From positions 356,001-420,000 of the forward strand of contig JACKCV010000001.1 in the NCBI GenBank assembly GCA_020633825.1: a stretch of DNA of 64,000 nucleotides, given 5' to 3'. Shown here piece after piece: positions 17,097-26,467 of this stretch (within the stretch, counting starts at the first letter, position 1; each line of letters starts with the position of its first letter). The position numbers and the translations under genes are program-made. The notes beneath the pieces were generated by a model. It worked only from the letters and a program-made list of their open reading frames with translations, did no database searches and was not told where the DNA came from. This DNA comes from Fibrobacteria bacterium (GTDB lineage: Bacteria > Fibrobacterota > Fibrobacteria > UBA5070).

Positions 17097-18203
17097 ATGT
17101 CTTCCAAGTCCAAATCGTCGGCATCCAAGCCGAAGTCGCCTCCCGCAAAATCGAAGGGCGCGAATTCTCCGGCAAAATCCGGGAAGACCTCAGGGAAGAC
17201 GCCCAAAACGCCTGCGAAACCCGCCGTGAAGTCGGTCGGAAAAGCGGCATCCAAGCCCGCGGCCCGTCCAACCAAACCCGTTGCGACCAAATCGGCCGTC
17301 GGCCGGGTGGTTCCGGGCGGAAAACCCAAGTCGCTCCCCCCAGTTGCCGCCCCCAAGCGGGTCGGGTCGGCCCCGAGCGCGAAGCCGAGTTCCGCCAAGG
17401 TCGCCTCCGGCAAACCCGTCGCCAAGCCGGCGAAGGCGGCAAAGCCTCTTTCCGTGCCCGCGCCAAAGGTCAAGTCGGCGGGGGGCAAGTCCGTTCCCAC
17501 CAGAGGGACGAGCTCCGCCCCGAAGCCAGCAAAGAAGGCTCCCGTCACCAAGCCCACCCCATCTGCCAAGTCGAAGTCCCCGGGGAAGGCCCCGGTACCG
17601 GTCGCCAAGGCAGCTTCGAAGAACCTTCCCAAATCCAAGCCGGAGAAGGTCGTCCCTCCTCCCAAGAAGCCCTCGAAACCTGTTGCCAAGGACCGATCGG
17701 TTTCCCCCGAGGTGCCGCCCAAGCCCTCCAAAATCGCGACCAAGGAAGTCCTCGTTTCGGGGAAGGGCGCCTCCAAGGCTGCCAAATCCGAGAAAACCCT
17801 TGCCGAGGTTCGCGTCAAGGCCGGAAAGCCCGAGTTCGCCAAAGGCCCCTTCTTCCAGGAAGTTGCCCCGGGTTCTCCGGCGGCTCGCAAGACGAAAACG
17901 CCCCAAGCTCCGGCTTCCTCCCCCAAAAAACCCAAGGGTGAGGAAAGTCACGACGAATTGATCGCACGGATCGAACGAGAATTGCTCACCGTTCGGATGG
18001 TGACTCGCAAGGTCCAGCGCGCCCAGATCTGCACCAAATGTTGCATCAATCCCGTCGAGCCCGGCTACATGGTCGATCGCGACACCGGGTATTGTGCCGA
18101 ATGCGCGATCGTTCTGGGATTGGGGCATACCCGCGAAGCGCGCCAGCAGAATTTCCACCCCAGCCTGATGAAGGCCGAGGAAGGCGAGAACTTCGCGGAC
18201 TGA
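17097..18203 (+). CDS. Lys/Pro/Ala-rich protein with C-terminal DksA-type zinc finger
   Basis: The protein is 368 residues. The first 270 or so are low complexity, dominated by Lys, Pro, Ala and Ser with KPAK/KSPG-like units, as in histone H1-like or AlgP-like proteins. A helix (about 285-310) leads to a finger with four cysteines, C-x2-C-x17-C-x2-C (CTKCC to CAEC), the same spacing as in DksA/TraR proteins. It probably binds nucleic acid or RNA polymerase. ATG 17097 is preferred over TTG 17088 and GTG 17091. There is no ribosome binding site, but TACATT lies eight bases upstream, so the mRNA may be leaderless. It is divergent from the secreted propeller gene. Confidence 0.75.
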   Translation: MSSKSKSSASKPKSPPAKSKGANSPAKSGKTSGKTPKTPAKPAVKSVGKAASKPAARPTKPVATKSAVGRVVPGGKPKSLPPVAAPKRVGSAPSAKPSSAKVASGKPVAKPAKAAKPLSVPAPKVKSAGGKSVPTRGTSSAPKPAKKAPVTKPTPSAKSKSPGKAPVPVAKAASKNLPKSKPEKVVPPPKKPSKPVAKDRSVSPEVPPKPSKIATKEVLVSGKGASKAAKSEKTLAEVRVKAGKPEFAKGPFFQEVAPGSPAARKTKTPQAPASSPKKPKGEESHDELIARIERELLTVRMVTRKVQRAQICTKCCINPVEPGYMVDRDTGYCAECAIVLGLGHTREARQQNFHPSLMKAEEGENFAD

Positions 18204-18298
18204 TCCGTCCTCGATCGCCAGCTTCGTCCACGGGACCTTCCTGCGAGGTCGGTGTCCTCGTTTCTCGTCCCAGGCATCCACCATTCCAGGAACCATCC

Positions 18299-18838
18299 AT
18301 GAGCCAGACTGCCGCAGACCTCCCCATCACCTTCCGACAGATCCTATTGGCCACCGTCGACGCCGAGTTCCGCCGGGACGCGATCGAGACCTTCCTTGCC
18401 GATCGCGAGGCTCGACCGGTGGTTCAGGAGGCCCTCCGGACCGTGGCCGCGATGCGGAAGCTTCGTCCCCAGACCATCTCGCAGTTCGGACGTGCCGAGA
18501 AGGTCAATCTGATCGCCGGGTCGCTGTCCCAGCCCATGTTCGAAACCTCCGCCATGCAGATCCTCCAGGTCTGGTTCCTCCGCAAGGGGCGCCCCTTGAT
18601 GGCCACCCTCCTCGATGCCTGGGGAGTGAGCCACTCCAACGGAGAGCTGGAGGAGGACGCGATCGTTCCTCCTCTGCAGGCGTCCCAGGTTCGGGAGGCC
18701 GTGGCGGCTTTGGGACCGGAGCATTCGCCTTCCGCCATCGACGCCTACTTGGCCTACAGCCTCCTGGCACCGCCCGAAGACTCCTGGAGCGAGGCTTGCG
18801 GCGTCGTGTTGTCCGAACGGACCGCCAGCAAGGGCTAG
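18299..18838 (+). CDS. hypothetical protein, helical, unknown function
   Basis: This frame encodes 179 residues with no recognised family. It is predicted helical from its Leu/Ala/Glu pattern, without signal peptide or membrane helix. A central Phe/Trp-rich stretch (AMQILQVWFLRKGRP) and an acidic C-terminal third are visible. ATG 18299 follows a weak AGGAACC motif; longer in-frame readings would overlap the previous gene in another frame. Codon use matches its neighbours, so it is probably real. It may be co-transcribed with the zinc-finger gene 95 bases upstream. Confidence 0.7.
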   Translation: MSQTAADLPITFRQILLATVDAEFRRDAIETFLADREARPVVQEALRTVAAMRKLRPQTISQFGRAEKVNLIAGSLSQPMFETSAMQILQVWFLRKGRPLMATLLDAWGVSHSNGELEEDAIVPPLQASQVREAVAALGPEHSPSAIDAYLAYSLLAPPEDSWSEACGVVLSERTASKG

Positions 18839-18849
18839 AACCACGCGGA

Positions 18850-18876
18850 TGCCCTCCCCGACGGTCTCGGAGGGCA
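18850..18876. terminator. stem-loop between convergent genes
   Basis: TGCCCTCC (18850-18857) pairs with GGAGGGCA (18869-18876) around an 11-base loop, between the stop codons of two convergent genes. There is no T-tract on either side, so its terminator activity is uncertain. Confidence 0.4.
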
Positions 18877-18899
18877 CCCGGCCAAGGGGCGCTTCCGGG

Positions 18900-19289
18900 T
18901 CAGGGCTTGGGCAGGAGCGCCGCGACCGTATCCCGTTCCGGAGCGTTGGGGTAGCGTGCGTCGATCTCCTTGGAGATCCGCCCCAGGCTCCAGGAGTTTC
19001 CGGCCAGATGGTGGTACCTCGCGGCCAGAAGCAGGATCCGCTTCCCCGGCGGATCCAGCCGGAAGAGGGTCTGCGGATCCATCCGGGCCCGCAGTTTGGC
19101 ACTGTCGGGTTCCAGGAGAGCACCCCAGTAGGCCGCGATGGGGTGGTCGGGGGGCTCCAAGGCGGCGCAACGTTGTCGCGCGGCGGAGATATCCCCGAGG
19201 GATAGCCTCGCCAGACAGGCGCGATCCGCGGCATCGAGGGACTCCTGGGGCGATCCTGCCAAGAGGAGCGCGGTGAGCAGGCCGATCAT
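18900..19289 (-). CDS. small exported protein, unknown function
   Basis: The 129-residue product begins with a short hydrophobic signal-like segment (MIGLLTALLLAGS) followed by helical repeats rich in Ala/Leu/Arg (SLDAADRACLARLSLGDISA), possibly a TPR-like fold. The start ATG 19289 overlaps the stop of the upstream gene (ATGA) and has GGAG eight to eleven bases ahead. It is the last gene of the GH57-hpt operon. No enzyme motif is visible. Confidence 0.7.
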   Translation of the reverse strand: MIGLLTALLLAGSPQESLDAADRACLARLSLGDISAARQRCAALEPPDHPIAAYWGALLEPDSAKLRARMDPQTLFRLDPPGKRILLLAARYHHLAGNSWSLGRISKEIDARYPNAPERDTVAALLPKP

Positions 19290-20308
19290 GGGGAGCTCCA
19301 TCCGTCGAGGGTGCGTCGGCCCAAGGCGTCGATCCGCACCCGATGGGCGGGACCCGGCGTCAATTGCAGGACCGAGGGCGGGTTCGGAAGGGCCACGAGG
19401 GTGTCGAGGGTCCGATCCAGCTCCAGTCCGGAAAGCCGCCGGCTGGTCCAGTCCCCGGTCGTGGCGGTGAGGATCGGTTCGATGGGACGAATCAGGCGGG
19501 ATCCCACGACATCGAGTTCGGCGTCCAGCCAGGTCTTCAGGAGGTGCCGGAATTCCCTCGGGGATTCGATCCGCAGGGAGTCCCAGTCCCAGGCGGGATT
19601 CCACCATGCCTCCCCGGGATACCCGGCCGAGGCAAGCGACCAGGGAGCGTTCGCCGTCGGGCGGGTGAACGACCATCTCTCGCCGCGGGACCCGGCCAGT
19701 TCGAAGGAGCAGAGTCCCTTTCCGTTCTTGCAGGGATTCCTCGCCTCGACGGACAACTTCTGTTGCCTGGCCATCGACAGGATCCCGTCCTCGGTCACGT
19801 TGGGATCCACTCCGATCCGAGTCGGGAGCGACTTGGGGACGGCGCGGGCGACCAGGAGTCTCGTTCCCCCGTGGGGACTCCACGTCGCCGCCACCAGCGG
19901 AGCCGGACACTGGTCGCATCGGAATCCCTGGGCCAGGGAGGTGCGCGGAGGGGTGAAGAGCTTCCCGGGCAGCGCGTCGGGGTCGATTTCCGTCCAGGTT
20001 CCCGATCCCGCCAGGCCGTCGAGGATCGACCAGAAACGGGTTTCCGGAAGGTCGGTCTGCCTCAGATCCTTCTCCGCGCTCCATTCGCAGGATTGCAGCG
20101 AGCCGTCGCGCGCGGTATCCAGGCGGACGAGGATCTCGGCGCCTTCGTCCGTCGGTGTGGCCGGAGCCCTGAAGAGCCCTGGTCGCGCCGGGTCGGCGGG
20201 GGTCAATTTCCACGCCCGGGCGATGCTGGATGCCGGAGTGGCTTGGGCGAGTCCGCCGAGCACGAGGATCCAGGCCGCGCGGGAGGGATGGAGCCGGACC
20301 CTCCTCAC
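19286..20308 (-). CDS. exported protein, unknown function
   Basis: The product is 340 residues, starting at GTG 20308, which overlaps the hpt stop as GTGA. A basic start and hydrophobic stretch (RAAWILVLGGLAQATPA) form a likely signal peptide. The mature part has four or more cysteines (CDQC; CKNGKGLC), suggesting disulfides, and many Trp residues. No conserved domain was recognised. It sits in the middle of a four-gene operon with overlapping starts and stops, so it is expressed with hpt, but a functional link is not evident. Confidence 0.75.
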   Translation of the reverse strand: MRRVRLHPSRAAWILVLGGLAQATPASSIARAWKLTPADPARPGLFRAPATPTDEGAEILVRLDTARDGSLQSCEWSAEKDLRQTDLPETRFWSILDGLAGSGTWTEIDPDALPGKLFTPPRTSLAQGFRCDQCPAPLVAATWSPHGGTRLLVARAVPKSLPTRIGVDPNVTEDGILSMARQQKLSVEARNPCKNGKGLCSFELAGSRGERWSFTRPTANAPWSLASAGYPGEAWWNPAWDWDSLRIESPREFRHLLKTWLDAELDVVGSRLIRPIEPILTATTGDWTSRRLSGLELDRTLDTLVALPNPPSVLQLTPGPAHRVRIDALGRRTLDGWSSP

Positions 20309-20823
20309 GACTCGATGCTCCCGATGAAAGGCAGGTTCCTCCAGCGTTCGTCGTGGTCCAAGCCGTACCCGACCACGAAGACATCCGGGACCTGGAACCC
20401 GAAGAAGTCGGCTCGGACTTCCGACTCGCGGCGGGCCGGCTTGTCGAGCAGGAAACACCCCCGCACCGAAAGCGCCTCCATCTCCAGAAGGCGCTCCTTC
20501 AATCGGGTCCAGGTTCTCCCCGTGTCGAGGATGTCGTCGACCACCAGGACATGACGATCCTGGATCGACTCCGGGGGAGGGGTGGAAAGGATGGGCTCCG
20601 CACCGGGTACCGTACCGGATCCGTAGCTGCTGGAGAGGGCGAACTCCAGCCTGCAGGGAGTCCGCAGCTCCCGCAGGAGGTCCGCCGCGAAAACCATCCC
20701 ACCCTTGAGGACGGGGAGGAGAACGAACTCCTCGCCGTCGTAGTGGCGGTCGATGTCGCGGGCCATCTGGGCGACCCGCGCCTGGATCTGTCGGGCTTGG
20801 AGAAGAGGGGACGGGGAGGTCAC
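20305..20823 (-). CDS. hpt: hypoxanthine-guanine phosphoribosyltransferase
   Basis: This 172-residue purine salvage enzyme transfers phosphoribose from PRPP to hypoxanthine or guanine. The PRPP-binding motif HVLVVDDILDTGRTW is complete, and the early PVLKGGMVFAADL and later VPDVFVVGYGLD (purine binding) motifs match the Hpt family. It starts at GTG 20823, overlapping the stop of the GH57-type gene by four bases. A far longer in-frame extension exists but is antisense to nothing and has no family match, so the GTG is chosen by motif position and overlap. Confidence 0.94.
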   Translation of the reverse strand: MTSPSPLLQARQIQARVAQMARDIDRHYDGEEFVLLPVLKGGMVFAADLLRELRTPCRLEFALSSSYGSGTVPGAEPILSTPPPESIQDRHVLVVDDILDTGRTWTRLKERLLEMEALSVRGCFLLDKPARRESEVRADFFGFQVPDVFVVGYGLDHDERWRNLPFIGSIES

Positions 20824-23294
20824 GCGGTTTCGTCCTCGGGAAGGGATGAAACCTCGACGGGGATCTCGAGGATCTCGCGGGCCAAGTCCATGTCGAAATT
20901 CAGTCGTTCGAGGACGATCACCCAGAGGCGCCCGCACTCCCGTTCGACGGCGCTGAACGAGGATTGCCGCAGGAGGGGATGGAGATGCTCCTCCATCATA
21001 TGGGAGGCGAGATTCTCCAGGGGAGCCTTCGAGACGGGGATCTTCGCCTCCTCGGCGAGGTCGAGCAGCAGGACCAGGGTCGCGGCGTCGGATGTCTGGG
21101 GCGTCGGCCACAGGGAGACCATCAGATCCTGGAGTTTTCGATCGACGATGCGCCCTGGAAGGGAGACCCGAAGGTCGAGCCGCTCCTCCTGGGCCTGGGA
21201 GAGGATGGAGCGGATCCGCGACACTTCCTCGACGGCTGGATTCTGGAGCACGGCGAGAACCGCCTCCGCCAGGGCTTTCTCCAGCAGGAGGGTCCTGGCG
21301 AAGGACAAGTGGGTGGGCAGAGGAAGGTTCAGCTGGAGAAGGTCCGCGCGGGCTCGACGGGCATGCTGGTCGAGGGATTCGAGATCCCCCTGGATCTCCT
21401 CGAGCGAGGAGCGGATCTTGCCCTCCGCCAGTTCCCGTCGGGTGTCGAGATCGAAGCGGGATGCTTCGATCGCCTCCCCGCTCCATTTGCTGGCGAGGTG
21501 GGCTCGGAGCTGCTCCGCTTCCGCATCCCAGGAAACCTCCGGGAAGGGCCCCTCCCCCTCCAGGATCCAGGCGCGGGCGGATTCCCCGCTGGCGGTGTGG
21601 GAGACGGCGCGGAAATGGATCGGATCCCCACCGACGGGATCGCGGAGCTCGACGCGGACTTCCGCGAAGCCGTCCCGCGGTCGGCGGACGACATCGGCGG
21701 CGTTCGTGGTTTCGCTGGGCACCCCCAGGCCTTCCGCCGCCCGGACCGCGGCTTGCGCGGCCACTCGTCGAGGGCTTTCCGAAGAGGGAACCACCCAGTT
21801 CTCCCAGATCCACTCCCCGGTCCGATTCCCCACGTTGGAACGGCCACGGGCCAACGCGTCCCGGATCCAGGGCTCGGGAGACGGGAGTCCGAGCTGGGTG
21901 CAGAGTTCACAGACCCTCAGGGCGTAGCGCATGTTCTGGACGGGCTCCAGGCCTCCGAGGTCGTCGAAGAACCATGCACAGCTGGTGAGGGAGAACTGTC
22001 CCATCCGAACAAGCTCCATCAGCTGGTGCGCCTTCCGTCGATCGGCTCCGGGGACGAGGTGGCGCCCCTCCCAGGCGGCTCGGTCGAGCCGTCCGGTCCG
22101 GATGGAAATCCAGTCGATGCGCGCCGCCCAGGGATCGAGGAACAGGGTGGAAGCGAGGGTGTCCCATGCCTTCTCCGCGGCGTTGCGAGCCAACTCCATC
22201 GCCTCCCGCAACGGAGTGCGCCAGGCTTGGTTCCATCCGGGACCTCCTCCCGTGGAGCAGCCGCAATCCCTCTGCCACCGCCCCGTGCCGTGGGCGCAGG
22301 ACCAGGCCGTGCCTTCGCCATGGGCGTTCTTGAGGCGCACTTCCTCGACGGGGGGGCGCAGATCGAGAAACCTGCCGAAGTTCGTCGGGACGATCCCTTC
22401 CTCGGGAATCAAGACGTCGAAGAGATAGGCCAGCGCCATGTCTCCGAAGGGCTCGTGGTGCCCGTAGCTTTCCCCATCCGTGCCGACAGATACGAGGCGA
22501 GGCAATTCGTCGGCGGCCCAGGCCCCCTTGAGACGTTGGTGGAACACCTGGGCATCGCGAAGCAGATGCTCGAACCCGACGGCGGAGGAAATCGGCCCGT
22601 CGTAGAAGAAGACATCCAGATGCCCGGCGCACAGGGGCTCGCCGTTTTCATCCAGCGGATAGATGCGGTACGGTCGGGTGGGATCGATCGAGGAGTCGGA
22701 AACATCCTGCCAGACGTCGCTTCCCATCGGGCGGATCCGGTCGGCCTGGGTCGGTGCCAGGATCGTGAAGCGGATCCCGGCTTGGATCAGAGCGACGACC
22801 GATTGGATGTCGATGGCGGTTTCGGCCAGCCACATTCCTTCGGGAACGCGACCGAAGCGATCCTGAAATTCACGGATACCCCAAGCGATCTGGGTTTTTC
22901 GATCGCGATCGGTCCCCAGGGGCATGATGATGTGGTTGTACACCTGGGCGACGGCGTTTCCGTGACCACCCTGGTCCAGGGATGATTTGCGATCGGCCTC
23001 CTGGATCCTGGCGAGGGTTTCCGGATCGTGGGAGGCCATCCACTCCAACAGGGTGGGGCCGAAATTGAAGGACATCCAGCGATAGTTGTTGACCAGGCCC
23101 CGGATGCGGCCTCGCGCATCGAGTAGACGGGAGGCGCCGTTGGGCGCGTAGCACTCCCGTGCGATCCGTTCGTTCCAGTCGTGGTGGGGAAGAGCGCTTT
23201 CCTGGGCTTCGTACTCGCCTGTCCAGGGGTTTTCCCGGGGAGGTTGGTAGAAGTGACCGTGGATGCACAGATGCATGGGGTGGAGGTTGGTCAT
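20820..23294 (-). CDS. glycoside hydrolase family 57-type protein with C-terminal DUF3536-like region
   Basis: The 824-residue protein starts with the GH57 signature HGHFYQPPRENPW (HxQP-type), then HGNAVAQVYNHIIMPL, a candidate nucleophile Glu158 in MWLAETAID and a candidate acid Asp232 in FFYDGP. This order is that of GH57 alpha-amylases and glucanotransferases. The C-terminal half, with HxCG-like CGCSTGG and long helices, corresponds to the DUF3536 region found in large bacterial members. No signal peptide is present, so it should act on cytoplasmic alpha-glucan such as glycogen. An AAGGATCC motif precedes ATG 23294. It leads the hpt operon. Confidence 0.85.
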   Translation of the reverse strand: MTNLHPMHLCIHGHFYQPPRENPWTGEYEAQESALPHHDWNERIARECYAPNGASRLLDARGRIRGLVNNYRWMSFNFGPTLLEWMASHDPETLARIQEADRKSSLDQGGHGNAVAQVYNHIIMPLGTDRDRKTQIAWGIREFQDRFGRVPEGMWLAETAIDIQSVVALIQAGIRFTILAPTQADRIRPMGSDVWQDVSDSSIDPTRPYRIYPLDENGEPLCAGHLDVFFYDGPISSAVGFEHLLRDAQVFHQRLKGAWAADELPRLVSVGTDGESYGHHEPFGDMALAYLFDVLIPEEGIVPTNFGRFLDLRPPVEEVRLKNAHGEGTAWSCAHGTGRWQRDCGCSTGGGPGWNQAWRTPLREAMELARNAAEKAWDTLASTLFLDPWAARIDWISIRTGRLDRAAWEGRHLVPGADRRKAHQLMELVRMGQFSLTSCAWFFDDLGGLEPVQNMRYALRVCELCTQLGLPSPEPWIRDALARGRSNVGNRTGEWIWENWVVPSSESPRRVAAQAAVRAAEGLGVPSETTNAADVVRRPRDGFAEVRVELRDPVGGDPIHFRAVSHTASGESARAWILEGEGPFPEVSWDAEAEQLRAHLASKWSGEAIEASRFDLDTRRELAEGKIRSSLEEIQGDLESLDQHARRARADLLQLNLPLPTHLSFARTLLLEKALAEAVLAVLQNPAVEEVSRIRSILSQAQEERLDLRVSLPGRIVDRKLQDLMVSLWPTPQTSDAATLVLLLDLAEEAKIPVSKAPLENLASHMMEEHLHPLLRQSSFSAVERECGRLWVIVLERLNFDMDLAREILEIPVEVSSLPEDETA

Positions 23295-23458
23295 GTCATG
23301 GATCCTTGGTACCTGGACATCGAGGTGCTCATCCGAGGATCGAGGATAGCAAAACGGCGGTCTTCAGGCCTCCGTCCCCGCGGGAACCGTCGGGTGGAGG
23401 ATGAAGATCGCCGTCGATTTCGTTCCAGGCCCGGCCCGTATCCTGGGTGCCGGACCTG

Positions 23459-23490
23459 GAAAAGCCGCTCCTCCGGGAAGAGGAGCGGCT
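23459..23490 (-). terminator. rho-independent terminator of the sigma factor gene
   Basis: A perfect 10-bp stem (AGCCGCTCCT at 23463-23472, AGGAGCGGCT at 23481-23490) with an 8-base loop is followed on the minus strand by TTTT. It isolates the sigma factor gene from the GH57 operon downstream. Confidence 0.85.
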
Positions 23491-23509
23491 GCGCACCGGA
23501 AAGGAGGAA

Positions 23510-24361
23510 TCAGGCGGCCAAGGCGAGTTCGCGAGCGCGGTCGCGGAGGCGGGCCAGAGCACGCTCCTTGATTTGACGCACGCGTTCCTTGGACAATCCC
23601 ACCACTTTCCCGATTTCCTGCAGATTGAAGGCCTCCCCGAATCCGATTCCGAAGTACATGCAGAGCACGCGCTTCTCCTGGGCGGGAAGATCTTCGATCA
23701 TTTCATGGAGGTTCTCCAGTTCATCGACGCCTTCGACGTGGGCATCCGGGAGAAGGGCCTCGTCGTCGCGGATCAAATCGACCAGGCTGGCGTCTCCGTC
23801 GTCGTCGATCTTGGCATCGAGACTGGCGTGGCGCTGGCCCATTTCGACGACCTTCTCGATGGCCTCGGCCGTCATGCCCATGCGGCGCCCGAGCTCCTCG
23901 GAGTCGGTGACCCACGATCCGCCGACCGACTGGGTCATGGGGTGGTTCACTTTGCTGAAGCGACGGAGGATCAACTCCTTTTCCGCGGAGATCCGCACCA
24001 GGCGGGCTTTTTCGGCGATGGCGCGGGTGATCGATTGGCGAATCCACCAAACGGCGTAGCTGATGAACTTCAGGTCGCGGGAGGTGTCGAAACGCTTGGC
24101 GGCTTCGATCAAACCGACGTTCCCTTCGTTGATCAACTCGGGCAGGGCCAGGCCCTGATTCCGGTACATGAAGGCCACATTGACGACGAAGCGGAGGTTG
24201 GCGCAGATCAGTTTGTGTTCCGCGCCGGGCTCCCCCTTGGCCAGAAGATCGAGAAGTGCCCGCTCTTCGGAACGCTTGAGCAGCGGATAACGCTGGATGT
24301 CCTTGATGTACTGGTTGTAGAGGTGGGAGCCTTCCCAAGAATCCTTCGAAATGTTGGCCAT
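23510..24361 (-). CDS. sigma-70 family RNA polymerase sigma factor, short principal type
   Basis: The 283-residue protein contains region 1.2 (LYNQYIKDIQRYPLL), region 2 with LRFVVNVA, LPELINEGNVGLIEAAKRFD and FISYAVWWIRQSI (2.3-2.4), region 3, and region 4 with the helix-turn-helix NLQEIGKVVGLSKERVRQIKERAL. It lacks region 1.1, as do the short primary sigma factors of Bacteroidota and relatives. It is either the housekeeping sigma or a group 2 paralogue; position beside the transcription/translation cluster does not decide. ATG 24361 follows AAAGGAAG; the upstream in-frame residues are rich in His/Arg and not conserved. Confidence 0.93.
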   Translation of the reverse strand: MANISKDSWEGSHLYNQYIKDIQRYPLLKRSEERALLDLLAKGEPGAEHKLICANLRFVVNVAFMYRNQGLALPELINEGNVGLIEAAKRFDTSRDLKFISYAVWWIRQSITRAIAEKARLVRISAEKELILRRFSKVNHPMTQSVGGSWVTDSEELGRRMGMTAEAIEKVVEMGQRHASLDAKIDDDGDASLVDLIRDDEALLPDAHVEGVDELENLHEMIEDLPAQEKRVLCMYFGIGFGEAFNLQEIGKVVGLSKERVRQIKERALARLRDRARELALAA

Positions 24362-24507
24362 CGTGGTCTTCCTTTTGTGGAGTGTCAGGCGACCTTTAGA
24401 AGATGAGGGGCGCGGAGAGAGCGAGTGTCTCCGTTGTGTCACGTGAGCGTCGGGGTTCGCCCGCATCGTGTCACGGCAAAAACACGCAAGTTTTTTCTTC
24501 CAAGTCC

Positions 24508-24536
24508 TTGACAGAGCACGAGTAGTAGCCTACTTT
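24508..24536 (+). promoter_or_regulatory. sigma-70 promoter of the tRNA-tuf operon
   Basis: A perfect -35 TTGACA (24508-24513), a 17-base spacer and a -10 TACTTT (24531-24536) lie 22 bases before the first tRNA. This is the strongest promoter by consensus in the window, as expected for tRNA and EF-Tu expression. Confidence 0.85.
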
Positions 24537-24558
24537 CCGTGACTCGATTTCCGGGTGT

Positions 24559-24631
24559 GCCAGCGTAGCTCAGTTGGTAGAGCAACTGATTTGTAATCAG
24601 TCGGTCGCAGGTTCGACTCCTGTCGCTGGCT
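24559..24631 (+). tRNA. tRNA-Thr (anticodon TGT)
   Basis: The cloverleaf is complete: acceptor GCCAGCG pairs with CGCTGGC, the anticodon stem ACTGA/TCAGT encloses TTTGTAA, and the T-loop is GTTCGACTC. The CCA end is not encoded. It is the first of four tRNAs upstream of tuf, the order Thr-Tyr-Gly-Thr seen in many bacteria. Confidence 0.97.
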
Positions 24632-24650
24632 TCGTTGGAACTTTCAGGAA

Positions 24651-24733
24651 GGGTCGGTGCCCGAGTGGTTAATGGGGGCGGACTGTAAATCCGCTGACGC
24701 GAGTCTACGGTGGTTCGAACCCACCCCGGCCCA
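24651..24733 (+). tRNA. tRNA-Tyr (anticodon GTA)
   Basis: Acceptor GGGTCGG pairs with CCGGCCC (one G-T), the anticodon loop holds GTA, and a long variable arm marks it as a class II tRNA. The T-arm is GGTGG/CCACC. CCA is not encoded. Confidence 0.97.
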
Positions 24734-24764
24734 TCCTGAAGGTCCTCTCCGGAATTCGAGTCGT

Positions 24765-24840
24765 GCGGACATAACTCAATTGGTAGAGTTCCACCCTTCC
24801 AAGGTGGCTGTTGTGAGTTCGAATCTCATTGTCCGCTCCA
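24765..24840 (+). tRNA. tRNA-Gly (anticodon TCC)
   Basis: Acceptor GCGGACA pairs with TGTCCGC, the anticodon stem CCACC/GGTGG encloses CTTCCAA, and the discriminator T is followed by an encoded CCA (24838-24840). It is the only tRNA of the five in this cluster with a genomic CCA. Confidence 0.97.
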
Positions 24841-24841
24841 C

Positions 24842-24913
<72 letters not shown>

Positions 24914-24952
24914 CTCCCTCATCACCATCACCTCGCAGTCGAGGAGCAATTC

Positions 24953-26146
<1,194 letters not shown>

Positions 26147-26180
26147 GTTTCCCCCGCCCGCGGATTCGCGGGCGGGTCAA

Positions 26181-26253
26181 AGGGGAATAGCTCAATTGGT
26201 AGAGTAGCGGTCTCCAAAACCGTTGGTTGTGGGTTCGAGTCCCTCTTCCCCTG
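26181..26253 (+). tRNA. tRNA-Trp (anticodon CCA)
   Basis: Acceptor AGGGGAA pairs with TTCCCCT, the anticodon loop is CTCCAAA, and the T-loop is GTTCGAGTC. It sits between tuf and secE, the usual position in this operon. The 3' CCA is not encoded. Confidence 0.97.
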
Positions 26254-26274
26254 TAGATCTCGAAAGGATCCGTT

Positions 26275-26466
26275 GTGCGCAAGTTGTACCAGTACTTCCT
26301 CGAGGTCGTCGCCGAAGGAAAGAAAGTCACCTGGCCTCCCCGCCCGGAGCTTTTCCAAAGCACGTGGGTGGTCATGATTTTCAGTCTGCTCTGCGGATTG
26401 TTCGTCACGTTGGTCGACCTCGGTGTCGGCTTCCTGGTCGAACGCATCCTCGGAGCGGGAGCCTAA
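26275..26466 (+). CDS. secE: preprotein translocase subunit SecE
   Basis: The 63-residue single-span protein clamps SecY in the membrane. The amphipathic segment FLEVVAEGKKVTWPPRPEL is the SecE signature, followed by one transmembrane helix (WVVMIFSLLCGLFVTLVDLG). It is the short form common outside gammaproteobacteria. GTG 26275 has an AAAGGA ribosome binding site. nusG follows at once. Confidence 0.96.
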   Translation: MRKLYQYFLEVVAEGKKVTWPPRPELFQSTWVVMIFSLLCGLFVTLVDLGVGFLVERILGAGA

Positions 26467-26467
26467 C

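Noticed and set aside
18900..20384. A 494-residue reading of the small exported protein frame
   Set aside because: The upstream part overlaps the 340-residue gene in another frame and is Arg/Pro-rich; the ATG at 19289 fits the ATGA overlap.
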